NCBI RefSeq assembly: GCF_026914265.1
Contig: NC_069125.1
Span: forward strand, 23,796,966-23,860,965
Reading direction: 5' to 3'
DNA from: Mya arenaria
Lineage: Eukaryota; Mollusca; Bivalvia; Myida; Myidae
DNA length: 64,000 bases
How positions within the stretch are numbered: position 1 is the stretch's first letter; every line of letters begins with the position of its first letter. A model generated the notes under the pieces. The model saw only the letters and a list, made by a program, of their open reading frames with translations, did no database searches and was not told the origin of the DNA. Positions 33,561 through 48,000 of the stretch are shown here, piece after piece. A program made the translations under genes and the position numbers.

Positions 33561-33963
33561 TCATGTGACATTTATTTATCTTTAACATTTTCCTCGACCG
33601 GCATCACCATCTATTTCTGTGTGCATAAAGTTTCTATCCTTTTAAGGAACTAGAACTCTGCGAGTCGGATGTGTCGCCTGACAAATTATGTACTGTTGAC
33701 ATTATAGCTGTTGGATTGACATTTTATTCATTTATATATTGACCATGGTTAGGTAGAACGAAAACCAGTCTAAGGGGAACTAGTATGGACGAAGGGAAAA
33801 ACAAACACGTTGATTGAATGAAAAAAGGGCATTTATTTAAAATGCAATAAAAGTGTTCTAAACTAATATATATACACATGTAGTTTTTCTCATTTATAGA
33901 CAATGATGTTGCCATTTAAATTTCAAGTGTAGGTGGCATTTGAACTGAAGGTAAACACGATAA

Positions 33964-35480
33964 GCCGGACAAAAATTAACAACGAAAATAAAGGGCAATA
34001 ACTCTAAAAATATGGAAGCAAGAGTGAAGGTTCTTGTGCACTGCACTTGCCCTCAATGAGATCTTTCTACCTAATAAGTTTCAGATCGATACCTCTAATA
34101 GTTTACGATATATGCCCCTGACAAAATTTAAGCTTGAAAACTAACAAAGGGCAATAACTCTAAACATATAGATGCAAGAGTTATGGTTATTGTGCACTGC
34201 ACTTGCCCTCAAAAAGATCTATCTAGCTACATGAATGAAGTTTCAAGTTGATACCTCTTATATTCTACAAGATAATTTATGTCCCGGACAAAACTTTAAG
34301 CATAAAATTTACAAAGATCTATTACTCTAAAACTAAGAAAGCAAGAGTTACTGTTATTGTGCACTGCACTTGCCCTTCATGAGATCTTTCTACATATGAA
34401 GTTTCAAGTTTATAACTCTTATATTCTACAAGATATGCCCCGGACAAAACATTTAGCATGGAAATTAACAAAGGGCAATTACTCTAAAGATATGGAGGCA
34501 AGAGTAACAGTTCTTGTGCACTGCACTTGCCCTCAATAAGATCTATCTTCATAAGAAATTTGTTGATACCATTAATAGTTTACAAGATATGCCCCGGACA
34601 AGTGAAAACAGGACGCACACGCCAACAAAGGGCACTCACTCTAAAAATACAAAAGCAAGAGTGACAGTTCTCGTGCACTGCACTTGCCATCAATGAGATC
34701 AATCTAGCTATGAAGTTTAAGTTGTTACCTCTTATATTCTATAAAATATGCCCCAGACAAAACTTTAAGCATGAAAATTAAAAAAGGGCAATAATCTTAA
34801 AACTATGGAAGCAAGAGTAACAGTTCTTGTGCACTGCACTTGCCCTCGATGAGATCTATCTACATAAGAAATTTCAAGTTGATACCATTAATAGTTTACG
34901 AGATATGCCTTGGACAAGTGAAAACGGGATGCAGATGCCAACAAAGGGCACTCACTCTAAAAATACGGAAGAAAGAGTGACAGTTCTTGTGCACTGCACT
35001 TGCCTTCAATGAGATCAATCTAGCTATGAAGCTTCAAGTTGATACCTCTTATATTCTTAAGATATGCCCCAGACAAAACTTTAAGCATGAAAATTAACAA
35101 AGGGCTATTACTCTTAAACTAAGAAAGCAAGAGTTACTGTTATTGTGCTCTGCATTTGCCCTCTATGAGATCTTTCTACATATGAAGTTTCAAGTTGATA
35201 ACTCTAATATTCTACAAGATATTCCCTGGACAAAACTTTAAGCATGAAAATTAACAAAGGGCAAAAACTCTGAAAATATGGAAGCAAAATTAACAGTTCT
35301 TGTGCTCTGCATGTGCCCTCAATGAGATCTATCTACATATGAAATTTCAAGTTGATACCACTAATAGTTTACGAGATATGCCCCAGACAAGTGAAAAAGG
35401 GACGCGACTGCTGCTGCCGCCACCAATGCCGCCGACAAAAGTAACCCCTATATGATGACTTTTCAGGCGACACAAAAATG
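33964..35480 (+). repeat. Array of about nine units of 155-165 bp
   Basis: Each unit carries AAGGGCAATAACTCTAAA, a CAAGAGT-ACAGTTCTTGTG block, GCACTGCACTTGCCCTCAAT, AGATCTATCTAC, TTTCAAGTTGATACC and an AGATATGCCCCGGACAA block. The array closes with a CGCCGCC-rich end and CTTTTCAGGCGACACAAAAA. The short frames starting MCTALAL are repeat translations. I recall this composite type as common in bivalves. Confidence 0.8.
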
Positions 35481-36544
35481 AAAGCAAGGCAGTTATAAAT
35501 ATCTAATGTTTATTCTGATATAATATACAATAACAATGTTCAAAGAAAATAAAAAAAAGATTGCACAGAGTAGCCAGATAAGTAATAATATCACAATTAT
35601 TGAAACAAAAGACACTGGATTCCAATGAGTTAATATGTGCATACTGGCCTACAACTACATGATTGTATTCGTCAACCATTCTTGAATGATTCAACACTTG
35701 CAACATAAATTGGATTTTATTCAATGTGGACTGTATGTTCACAGAACATTTTTGTTAACAATTGTAATATCAAAATAAATTACTTACACAATCGAATTTA
35801 CATTTTTTAACAATAAATACATTTCGTCATAGTAGTTATATAAAAAACAACATGTATATATATATTATTGTAACATTATTTCAGCTTTATTCTATATTTC
35901 GAACCTCTAAATACAAGTAATTGTTTCTACTGGCAATTTCATTTATTTAAAATACAAAACCTTGAACAACAATGATGTCTTGCCAAAATGATAATACAAA
36001 GGTAATCAAATGGTCCCTTGGAAGATTTAAATTTATGCATGCAAAAAACTCTTTAAGCTAACAAGCAAATCTGACAAATGACATCTGCCATTGAATGATG
36101 CATTGTCGAAGAACCAAACATTTCCTGACTGCAATTTTAGGAAAACCCTGGCAAGAGTAATTTGATTGGTAAGAAGTTAAATTGGAATAGCAAAATTCCG
36201 TTTTGCAATATCAATCAATGGAAAAATGAAATCACATGGTACATAAACAGATCTATCAAAGAAATGGCAAATGATAATGGAATAATAGTATATGTTTAAA
36301 AGGCAAGTGGTGATTACTCTTTGCTCTGATGATTTTTATTTGACAAAGAATACTGACCAACATGTAAAACTCTTGTCTAATGTACATGAGCAGCAATTTG
36401 ATCAAAATGACAAGGGTAAGAATAATGTTAATATCTCTGTTGTGCCTATATTGCAGTGCTCAACACCATAGTATACATCAAAACGCAGTAATCCTATCAG
36501 TAAGTAACACTAAAATAGCTTTGGTCAAAAACGACTTTTTATGC
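35481..36544. other. AT-rich spacer, nothing recognised
   Basis: No supported exon, RNA gene or repeat boundary is visible. It could include distal 3' UTR of the minus-strand cyclase gene, but no signal ties it to that gene. Confidence 0.3.
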
Positions 36545-36985
36545 TTTTTTATGAATTTAAGGGCAATAACTTTTTAACCAAGTAACCGATCCAGACAGAA
36601 CTTGCACAAGCATTTATTTTTATTAGTTAAAGGTAGATAACTCCAGAGAAACTGAACCAATCAAGACAGATCTTACACAGGCACCACTACACTACAGTTA
36701 TACACACCTCACAGAAGTTTCATTAATCTCTGTTACGTAGTAATGACTCCACACCCACAAAATTAGCCTCTTTCATTAATTAAAGGGCAATAACTTGTGC
36801 TCCAGGTCCACTCATCATGGATCTTGTGCATGCACCAGCGCATAATGGCTTTACACACTTTGCAAGTTTATTTCTGTCCAGTAGTTACAGAGTAATGGCT
36901 CTGGATGGATGGAAGGAAAGACTGACGGACCAATAACACAAAATCTATATTCCTCCAACGAAAAATTTCAGAGGGGGATAACAAT
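36545..36985. repeat. Dispersed repeat of about 440 bp ending in a foldback
   Basis: Two internal copies of a unit with AAGGGCAATAACTT, CACTCATCATGGATCTTG-type text, a CACACCTCACAGAAGTTT block and GTAATGACTC are followed by a GGATGGAAGGAAAGACTGAC block. The right end CTCCAACGAAAAATTTCAGA then GGGGGATAA resembles a known bivalve repeat terminus as I remember it. Noncoding. Confidence 0.5.
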
Positions 36986-39034
36986 AGAACTACAAGTTGA
37001 TGCCAAAGCCCATCTGTTTTTCTCTGTTGATCAAGGGGAACTTACTTGACAGTTGTTAAAGTGGGAGTTATTGGCTCTGCTACAAATACCAGGTATATAT
37101 ATTGTCACTGTAGACAACATGTGCGTTAGATTTCATTAGGTGAATATCTTGAAACGAGTTTAGTTATAGCTAAGATTTTGGTAGGATAATGCTGACAACA
37201 ACAGCAATGCTTTGACAAAATCATGTACTTTTTTCCTTTGAAAATGTCACAGATGAGCTTGAAAAATTTGAAACATAAACCATTGTTTACATTGGGCCTA
37301 CTGATGAACATGTTAACATATGGACCATAATTTTTGTACATACCCGGTTATACCAAAGAAAAAATTACAACAATTTTAAAACAAATATTTGATTTATAAA
37401 TTACAAAGAATGAAATCTTTATTTCAACAACACAACCATTAAAACTTTCATTATTAAAATATATTCAAATACTCATATCAACAAACATCACGTCTCAAAA
37501 ATGCACAATCATATCACTACAGAGCAAATCACTGCCAATATATGTTGAACAAAAATATAACAGACTTGTATTAAAAACACAATAAAATTTCCTAAAACAA
37601 GAACAATTCTGTAAAAAATGTTATAAAACTAAACATACAAAATAACTAGTGTGGTTGGCACTAAAAAGAGAATTTATAAGGTGTAACATAATCATTATCA
37701 GGCTCTTCATATATACCAGCAGGCAGATAAATCTTGGACAGTTTGATTTTATTCAGATTTTCTGGGGGGTTTTAATTCGTCTGAACAAATCTTTCTTTAT
37801 AATGTGACAAAATTATTATTATTATTTAAGTTGTCTTAAACCTCCTCATATTTTGATTCACTAAGTCAGTGATCAAATGACCTGGTCTTTTGATATTAAG
37901 GGACTCTGATCTTTGGACAACAAGGGAGTTTGATAGTCAGTTTGTTGCATGTAGATGTATCATGGGAGTCTGATGGGAGTCAACATGGTTATGGAAAAGT
38001 TAACTACTGGTATTCATGGATCTATGATGAAACTAGTTACTGAAGCAAATACCTGGGACTTTAGGGCCGGTAAGAGAACCATTACTTGGTTGCCTCTTCA
38101 TGCAATGTGATAGTGGTTTAAGGCATTGGTATAGTTCGCTAGACCACATGACAGTGATGTTTTGTTCAGGGTCATTGTTGTATTACTGCTTGGTGCAGTA
38201 GTGATGAGGGTCATAAGAAAAAGTTAGTTTGATATGCAAAAATGTAACATATACGGTAATAAAGCTGACTTAATTAAGATAGACCCATCTAGTTTTACTA
38301 GTCATGTGATTTTCTTAGGGTGAAAGGCTGATTGATTAAAATCTGGCATTTGAAATACAACTTCCAAAATGTGATGAAAATGGTGACTGTTCGAGAAGTA
38401 ATCGCCTACTGGTACAACACAATTTTATTTGTTTTTTGGTATTTTACAGCACAGCTCATATTTATAAAGAAAAGTATTTCATTATCCATCTTATCAAAGT
38501 GAACTACCTCTAAATGTATTTACAACATACAGTGACATTCAAATCATTTCAGAATACTTATTGCCACATGTACACATATCATACAAAAACATCAATGATA
38601 TCCCTGAGTGAGATGTAGGCATTTAAAAATCATAATCCAATTGACAAAACATGCATAACAAACATGGGCACTGGAAGCAGAATGCTGCCAACACTTTAGT
38701 CTGTTTTTTAGTTAACCAAGGGGCATAACTCGACCATGTTTTTAGTCAGTGATTTTGGAATTGCTACACACTAGTTTTGTCATTTATGAAGAATATTATG
38801 TACATTATAGTAATGTATATAACAGTCATCATTAAAGATTTTGCATCATAAAGACACCAATAGGGTATGGCAATACCTCAACTTCTTTGAAAAACAAATT
38901 ACCTATAATATTCTATCAAAGCGTTATAATTGTACACAGGTATGGACTCAGCAGAATCTATTATAAGTTTTTAAAAATTCTCATAGTCAAATTGTTGATC
39001 ATTTTCAGGAGTATTTATAAATAATTCTCCATTA
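36986..39034 (-). other. Probable 3' UTR and flank of the cyclase gene
   Basis: There is no coding exon after the stop at 39035-39037 on the minus strand. A polyadenylation signal on that strand lies at 37418-37423 (TTTATT on plus), and several weaker ones exist. The rest is AT-rich without identifiable elements. Confidence 0.35.
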
Positions 39035-42000
39035 CTATTCATCAGACAGACGGAACTTGACAGCATCATCTTTCTCACCAAGTCCATTAACTACTGCATG
39101 CAGACACATACCATTGTGTTTCTTCTTTTCCTCATTTGTAACATCAGCTTTTCCGAAGAAACCATTCCGAATACAACCATCACTTGCCCATGCATACTTT
39201 GCTTTTGGACTACCTCCCCTCATTTTTTCAATTGGTTTCAACATTTGTATTTCAACATGTTTTCTGTCTCCCACAGATTGTGTCCTTACCTTACATTTGT
39301 CAATGCTTTCATCTCCTGAATCTAAACCATTATTTTGTTCACATGTTTTGTCATGAAGAATTTCCAAATTGAACTGATTCAAAGACAATTGATCTAAGTC
39401 ATTTTCCAGGTGATTATGTTTGAATAGGAAGTGTTCATCATTTCTTGTGATGTCTGCATGGCAACTTTTCGATTTTCGTTGGTCCCCATTACATAAACTG
39501 TTTGGTCTGGTTAATGCGAATGGACAACTATGTACTCTCTGACCACAGGCTTCACTACCATTGTGCATTGTCCCACTTCTGCAATTTTTTGTTGAGTTGT
39601 CAAGTTTTTCTTTTTCTGTAACACTAGTTTGCATTTTCATTTTGAGACAAAAATCTTTGTCCTCTTCAAAGTTTTGTAGATGTTTATGAACTGGCTCTAA
39701 AGGCAATTCATCTGACTTCTCCTTCTGCATAGGCAGTGTATTTAAATGACTAGAATGGTCGGTGATTGGATCCATATCAGAATTACTATTGTCTTTTCTT
39801 TGGGAATTTGCAATTTCAGCTGGTTTGCTAATTTCTTCCTTTTTATCACTATCATGTGAGTCTTTGGACAAGCCATGTCTATGCTTGTGCCCTCCAAATG
39901 AAAGATAGTGGGGGATTTTGAACAAACCAGAGAGGTGGGACATATCCGGAAGTCTCAATCTAAATTTGGACAGTGACCGCCTTTGGACATCTGTCACCAG
40001 TGATTTGAGATCAGTATTTTGTTTATTGCTTTGTTTAGGCTCCAAAGTGGGATTCTTTATTAGACCAATATTTTGCTTCATACAAGACCCAGATGTATGT
40101 AACCTGTTTTTGACTTGATCAGATTTTTCTTTGTGGATATTAAATGACTTAGGAGTGGGCATACTGACTTTGATTTGATCAGTATTGCCTTTCTTGCTAC
40201 TTCTAGGCTCAGCAGTGGGAACACTCAAATTGATTCCTGAATCATCCTCTGAATCAGTTGAGACATTTTCTTCGTGAGATTCTTTACAAATTTCATTCCA
40301 ATCGGATAATGCTAAATGTTTAACAGTTTTCTCTGGTGTTGTGATTGTGAATTTGGGACGTGCTCCAAAAAAGAGCATGCCTTGATATTCAAGATCTTCT
40401 TCTGTGTTTTCATGTATTGAGCCAGTGTCACCTTTCTGAGCCACTGTCACACTCGAAACTTCTGGAGAACCTGGACTGTTACTATTCAGACTACACTGAG
40501 ATGATGACGTGGAAAGAAACCTTGCATGTGACAAACTGTTCTGAGTGTTGCCTAGTTTGTTGTTTGACTTTTCATCTATTGAAATATCGTCAAGTCGGAG
40601 ATGCGAAAAAGACGTAGAGCTCTTACGACGAAGACTGCCAAAGTTTGAGGCTAACTGGGCATAACTTGTGGAAGCATGCATGCTATGTAGGTCCATAGCA
40701 TTCTCGTAAGAACTGAAAAAGATCAAGAATTCAAATATTATATACATTGCGTATTGCAAGATATAACACTGTCAACAGACAATATGAAGTATATATTAAG
40801 CATGATGCACGATTTTTAATGGGTAATTACACAACATGCAGAAAGAATTATGAAAATAGTAAACAAAAGATAATTAAAGAATTCATGAAAAATAACATTC
40901 ATTCTTAAAGGCATGCTGTGAAACAATACAACACTAAGACTCCATGCAAAAATGTGTATGCAAAAAATATGTATACAGAGTGCAAAGGCATTTTATTAAA
41001 TATTGACAATGCAACTAAGGCTGTTTTCATAGTAAGAAGAAAAAATTGTCAAACATGATGTCGCCTTGAGCGCCTTCTTGTAAGGAATATTTGGATAACT
41101 GAATAAAATGTGCATGGACTGAAATGCCAGCTGATTTGTCATTTCACATTGGATGCCTATGAACAAGTTTTAAGATTACGAATAGTACATACAGTTCTTA
41201 AACACTTTGCAATGATTAATGATCTTTCCAGATAAACATATATTCTCCTGGCCCAAGGGAAGAAGTAATTATGGTGTAAATTTAAAAATTGCCTTGATTT
41301 TTGGATCTGATGACCCCCAAATCAATAGAGGTCATCTAATGGTCACGCCCAACATTCATTGTCTAGTTATCACTTTGACAAGCTTTTTGCATTCAAGGTC
41401 ACTGTGACCTTGAACTTAGACCTGATGACCTCAAAATCAGTAGGGGTCATCTACTGGTTACACCCACATCCTTCATGTCAAGTTTTAGTGCCATGGATGC
41501 AGGCATTGTCAAGTTATCACTGGATAAAGTTTTCACATTCAAGGTCACTGTGACATTGACCTGATAACCTCAAAATCAATAGGAGTCATTTTCTAGTGAC
41601 GCCCAGTCTACTTGTCAACTTTGAGGACCATAGGCCTAGGCATTGTCAAGTAATCACTCAGACAAGTTTTTGTAGTTTATGGTGAATAAATAGGGGTCAT
41701 CAACAGGTTAGGCACAGCTTTAAAGTCAAGTTTTAAAACCATAGTTCCAGCACTGTGGAGTTATTGCTCAGACAAGCTTTTCGATTCAAGGTCGTTGTGA
41801 CCTTGACCTTTGACCTGATGACTTCAAAATCAATATGAGTCATCTACTGGTCAGGTCCAGCTTCCAAGTAAAGTTTGAGGACCATAGATCATTGCATTGC
41901 CAAGTTATCTTGCAGATAAGCTTTTCATGTATAAGGTCCCTGTGACCTTGACCTTTGACATGACGACCCCAAAATCAAATGGGGTCATCTCCTGGTCATG

Positions 42001-45000
42001 TACAACCTCCAAGTCAAGTTCTTTGAAGGGAGTCTAATAAAAGTAATTTTCAAACAGGTCTTATAGAGCTGTCATAGTCATGTGTCTTTATGACCCCGAT
42101 TGGGTGTTATCAGACGGATGGCCATTGTTTAGAGATTTTCATAAAACATCTATGCCCCCCCTAATTATTCATTTCCCATTTAATGCCTGCAGGGTAAATG
42201 AAGGTTATGATCAACATCCACACAAGTGTGAGAAAAGTAGGACAAACCTTCTGTAGCTATCAATTAGACATACTTTTTGTGCTCAATGTCACTGTGACTG
42301 TGACTTTTCACCTAAAACCAATAGGAGTCATGACCAACCCATACCAAGTTTGAGGAACATGGGACCAAGCATACTCTTATAATCAAACAGACAGGCTTTT
42401 TGTGTTAAAGTTACCACAGCCATGACCTTTGATCTACTGACCTCAAAATCAATAGGAGTCATCTGCTGGTCAATGATCACTCTCCCTACCAAGTTTGAGG
42501 CCTGTATTACCAAGCATATTCTAAATATCAACCAGACAAGCTTTTTGTGTTCAATATCACCATGGTACTTTCACCTACTGACTTCAAAATCAACAGGAGT
42601 CAATTGCTTGTCATGACCAACCTCCCAACCAAGTTTGAGGACCTTAGGCGAAAGCATACTCTACATGCGTACTCATGCGCAAAGTAATATACACCCCCTT
42701 CTTCAAAGGGGGGCATAATAATTAATCAAGAATGCAATGCTTAGAAATCATAAAAACAAAACAAAAGAAAGACATACTTAATGGCAAGATATAATTACAA
42801 TGGAAAATATTATGAGCTATGAATGATGAATACCGGTGCATGCATGATGATACACACTCTTGACTATACAGACAATACAACCCTTGACTATACTGATGAA
42901 CCTCAAGCACAGACAGACATGTGCAAAGCAATATACCCATGCTTCTTCAAAGGGAGCATAATATTTAATCAAGGACGCATGCTTAGAATTGCAAACAGAA
43001 AAAATCATACAAACACAAAAGAAAGACAAAACAAGAAACGCCGCAATGCAACGAAACCAGGTTTTTAATGATTGACAGAAGAACTTCAGCCTGTGTCTGT
43101 TTTTCTATTTTTAGTAACAGTGACCTTGACCCTAGGGACCCCAAATGCAATCCATTGAAAGGTATCCATAAACTCTTCCTATATACCAAGTTGTGTCAGG
43201 ATATGTCAACACTAACTTGAATTATTCAGATTCAACCATTTTTCTATTTTTAGTAACAGTGACCTTGAATCTAGGGACACCAATCGCAATCCCATGAAAG
43301 GTATCCATAAACTCTTCCTTTATACCAAGTTTGGTCAAGATATGTAGACCCGGACTAAAATTATTCAGTTTCAACTGTTTTTCTATTTTTAGTTACAGTG
43401 ACCTTGACCTTGACCCTAGGGACCCCAAACGCAATCCCATGAAAGGTATCCATACTCTTCCTATTGACCAAGTTTGGTCAAGATATGTCAACCCTAGCTA
43501 AAGATATTCAGTTTCAACCCTTTTTCTATTTTCAGCAACAGTGACCTTGACCCTAGGAACCCCAAACGCAATCCCATGAAAGGTATCCATAAACTTTTCC
43601 TATTGACCAAGTTTAGTCAAGATATGTCATCACTAACTAAAGTTATTCAGTTTCAACCATTTTTCTATTTTTAGTAACAGTGACCTTGACCTTGACCCTA
43701 GGGATCCCAAATGCAATCCCATAAAAGGTCTCCATAAACTCTTCCTATAGACCAAGTTTGGTCAAGATATGTCAACCCTTACTAAAGTTATTCAGTTTCA
43801 TAGGTGAGTTTGACGCCGCCCGGCCACCCGCCCGCCCGAACAACGACGTTCGCCATTCTAATAACCAGGTTTGTGAAAACCTGGTTAAAAAATGGCAAGA
43901 TAAGATTACATAGGAAAATGAGGCTATAAAAGCTATGAACAAATGCTAGGATTGAATACAGGTGCATGCATGATGATTCACACTCTTGACAATACAGACA
44001 AACCAACTCTTGACTATACTGACAAACCAACTCTTGATTATACTGACGAACCACAAGCACTTACGGACGTTTCTTTTTCGACACGCTAAAAACAACAAAC
44101 CTTCATAACAATGCACATTTTTGTTTACTTGTTACTAAATATTTAGATTACAAGAAGACAGATTAAACTAATAATAACGTTTAAGGCGGAACATCGAGGA
44201 AACTTAAGCATTAATGGATGACAACTGTTATGCATAACAAATGGTATTGTGCAAAATCTAAAAGCGAAAACAAAACCACTGAAAGCAGGTGAGATGCAAC
44301 AGATTGTCGCTTTTTCTCAGTTGAACAAAGTGCATAAAACCACACATTGTAGCCATAGTATTGGGATCTATTGCACATGACAGAATTGTTATTGTGTACA
44401 TGTGTGCCTTGTTTTAATCGTTAATATAGAGGTTGTGAAACACTACTTGTCGCTACATGAACAAGTAAAAGTACTAACAGACTTTGAGTAACCATCTTGA
44501 AACACACCTAAGCTATGACAAATCACTCCAGAAGTTAACAAGAGACTGCAGAGCCAACGCCAGAGCTCGTCTGGGTTGTTTTTGGGTTTTTTCTCAGTCT
44601 GAGAAGAGGTAAATTTGAAATATATTAAAGCAAGAGTTGCCATATGTGCAAGTTTTGTCTCTGGCAATATGTGTATGAAATTTCAATTTTTTTAGTTAAT
44701 ATGGCAAAGGTTGATGACATTGCACAAAGACTGATTGGCAAAGACTTCAAAGCCATGACAACACATGGGCTTATTGTTTTCGGAAAACTGACAAGCTTTA
44801 ATTGCATGAATCATTTTAATTTGTTCTATAAAGAAAGGATAAATGTATAATTAAGCATATAATAAACAATCATAGTAGCCCTTCATAACTCCGGCTTTTC
44901 CATGGTGTCTATTAGGAAACAGACAGGGTGAGATTAAATAAGTTTAGTCTACAACTGTTAATAAACTAATCACACTCCAGTTTTGGAAGCATTGGATGAT

Positions 45001-48000
45001 TGAGTCTTTAACTCTGTCACATTTTATCCATGAAGTGAATGTCAAATAAGTTGCAATATTTAAAGTCTGGTAATAGACTTCACACATCATCATTAGTAAT
45101 TCGGCATTTCCTTTTAGGTATCACATGGAACTATGAAAGCGGCAGGTTCATTACCATCCATCGCCCATCCATACATGTACTGCTTGAATTTATTTAGTAT
45201 TCATTCACAATTATAGTTTTAAAATATGCTCCTTAAAAATGGTGCAGTGACAAAATGAATACTAATATAATATCAAAACTGACTATCCAAAACTTCTATT
45301 GGTGCTCTATGCAAATTGACCATCTCTTCAATGCAATATGGCATTGCTATCATTCTTAGTTTAACAAGCATGTTTTGCCAAGTCTTACATACATTAGCAT
45401 TATTAATCAAAGAGCTACATGTATCTATAAGCACTGAAAGCTACCTGAATTTGCGGACAGCTTCATTCCTCTCATGTCTGACCTCCTCTATGAACTGTGT
45501 CGTTCTCTTTTCACCCACGTAGCCCGCCAGCCAGTACGTCCGCATGTCACCCTTTCCCTTAAATATAATGTTTAAGCTTAGTAAAGACTGGATGGGAAAT
45601 ATTAAGGTTACACAGCGGAAAAGTTACCTGCATCATGGTAACTGGGGTATGTCACTTGTGGCTCTTTACAGAGCGCTCCACAACCAGATCCTATGCAATG
45701 GTAAGATAGTTAGAGCGCCCAATATTTCCCAGCGTCTAAAATTTTGTTGCCTCATGGACAGCCATTTTTCGATTCACGTTGTTGTATTTTCATTGAAAAT
45801 CTGCATGTTAAAAACCTTGTGAAATGTTTGTGGGCAGGGTATAAATTTTCCTATTCTTTTTCTAGGAGGTTAACTTCATCTTTTTTAAATGGAACAGTGC
45901 ATTCTTGATATATGTTGTTGCTTATATCAAGTAATAAGGCTCTAATTGTACAGTTACATAGAGCTTTGGCTTGAGCAACTTGCACCAGGTTTAGTCAAGA
46001 ATGCTTATATGTTATAGATAGGACAACCCAGTGTAATTACAAAATAAATGGAAGCAGCTTGACACTTTTCTCCCTATGGTCTGTCATATGCTATCCACAC
46101 AATGTCAACAGCAGTAACTGCAGAATGGTCTAAGCCCCTGTTTTTGGGGGGAAGAGCTTATATAGCTTAGAGATATCTGACAGCAAAAATTAAAGTTCAT
46201 CCCCACAGGACACCTCCTTAAACACATGTTTCTTTGAATTAGGGGCCAAACACAAACCATGACCTAAATGCACAATATATATGTGAGTGTAGTTAAAAGA
46301 CACGCTAAATGTATTCTTGAAATTTTGTTCATGATTCAGTTTTAACTGATCTATGCAGGTAGTGAATTCTGGATCTGAAGGCATTTTTCAACTAAATCAT
46401 ACACTGCTATGTAGTGCATTCTATTCCAGCTTATATCCCTGTCTTTGCTTTTTTTTGCAAATTAAAATTAGTAGTTCAAGCATGCACGGAATGTTATTTT
46501 GGTTTGGAATTTAAAAGACGTAGGTTTCCTAATGTTTAATACAATCAGAAGTAAAAGAACAACAAATTTATTATAACCATACTAGCTTTGGTACAATAAC
46601 CATGTTAATTTCACAAAATACTGCCCCTTAAATCATGCATAAATTTATGAAGGAATGTTGTTAAATTTAAATTATCCCCTTCATATAAAATGATCTACAT
46701 TTAGAGGAAATACGGTTTAATGTACTTTACCCACAGAGCATGTGTTTTAAATTTCATTAAATTCTGAGAGCCAAGTAAGTTTTGTAAGTATAACAACATG
46801 CATCTGTTAAACCTCCAACATGTTGTATGTGGCATCTTGCTAATAATAGGATGATTTACAAGGAATAACAACAAGTTTTTGTGGATATGCATCATTTCTC
46901 TGACAGTAAGTGTTGTGTATAGCTTCCATTTAAGACATATTTATTCATTTTTATGATCTTAACAGCAGAACATCTGATTTTATGCCTCTATCTGTCTGAG
47001 ATATGACAAATGTGTTATGCTAATAACTGCACACATGTTAAATGAGTCTGTTAAATGTTTTGATGCTATTGTTTTTTATCAGTTAGAAAAATTGGCAGTA
47101 TCAAAGGAGAAAATCTGACGACTTCAGTACAAGCTTTGTATTCTTTCCTGTGTCTGAAAAATGTATCATGACATCAGCTTCATTATGACAGTTAATAAAG
47201 TGCTTTACTTTTTATACAGATACTGTATCTCCTTAAAAAAGAACTCCTTTTAGTCTCCCTTGAGGAGATATAACAAGGGAGACAATTGAGGCAACAGCAA
47301 TGAAGATGACATTGATTTTCGCCCTTGTATTAACTCTCCTCACATTGGAGGTGGGAAAGGTCTACAGTCAGCAGACTGGAAGCATTTGCACCACTCTGCA
47401 GTACCGATCCCTGCCCCCGGAACTACAAAATGAGCACCAATGTATGATTTTGGAGCGACTCCAAGAAGACTTTGCGGATGAGTCAAAAATACTTAAAACA
47501 CAGTATGAAAACCTCTACAAGTAAGAAACTAAGCAAAATGTTCACTGATTTTTATATCATATTCACTATCAATATATTTCAAGCCATTTATATATTTGAT
47601 GCATGAATATTTGTCTTCTATAACAAGTAAACCAGAAATATCTTATGCATGCAGAACCTGCCACCTCAAGTTCATGCTAATTTTAACTTAATAACCTGTT
47701 AAAGTACAATTTCAAAGTACATAGTTGAAGTGGATAAACATACAAACAGCTGAAAAATTGTGCCTGCCTTAGTATAAGTATTGTGATGAAACTTAAATGG
47801 CTTTAAGTAGAAATATCCTTATCAATGAAATTGGTTCGAGAAAATAAACTTGGGCGCATGTCTTTACGAGGTCTCATTTGATTTTGATTTTTATAATGAG
47901 TGATTATTACAATGCATTCCTTTGCAGCCTGGTGAACCAGTTTCAGACTGAGATGTATCGAAGCATTGCCAACCTGCGTCCACTCAATCGAGACAGTGTC

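Noticed and set aside
32757..33915. CRISPR-like regular spacing of repeats
   Set aside because: The repeats are contiguous tandem units without unique spacers, in a eukaryotic genome.
39057..39356. Plus-strand frames with hydrophobic stretches opposite the last cyclase exon
   Set aside because: They are the antisense shadow of the well-supported minus-strand exon 40712-39035.
44443..44585. Minus-strand candidate exon ([16 protein letters not shown]) with a good acceptor CTTCTCAG
   Set aside because: In the phase left by the preceding cyclase exon it runs into TAA, and its donor (TTAG/GTGTGT) is weak. Joining directly to the 21-nt microexon keeps the frame. It could still be an alternative terminal exon.
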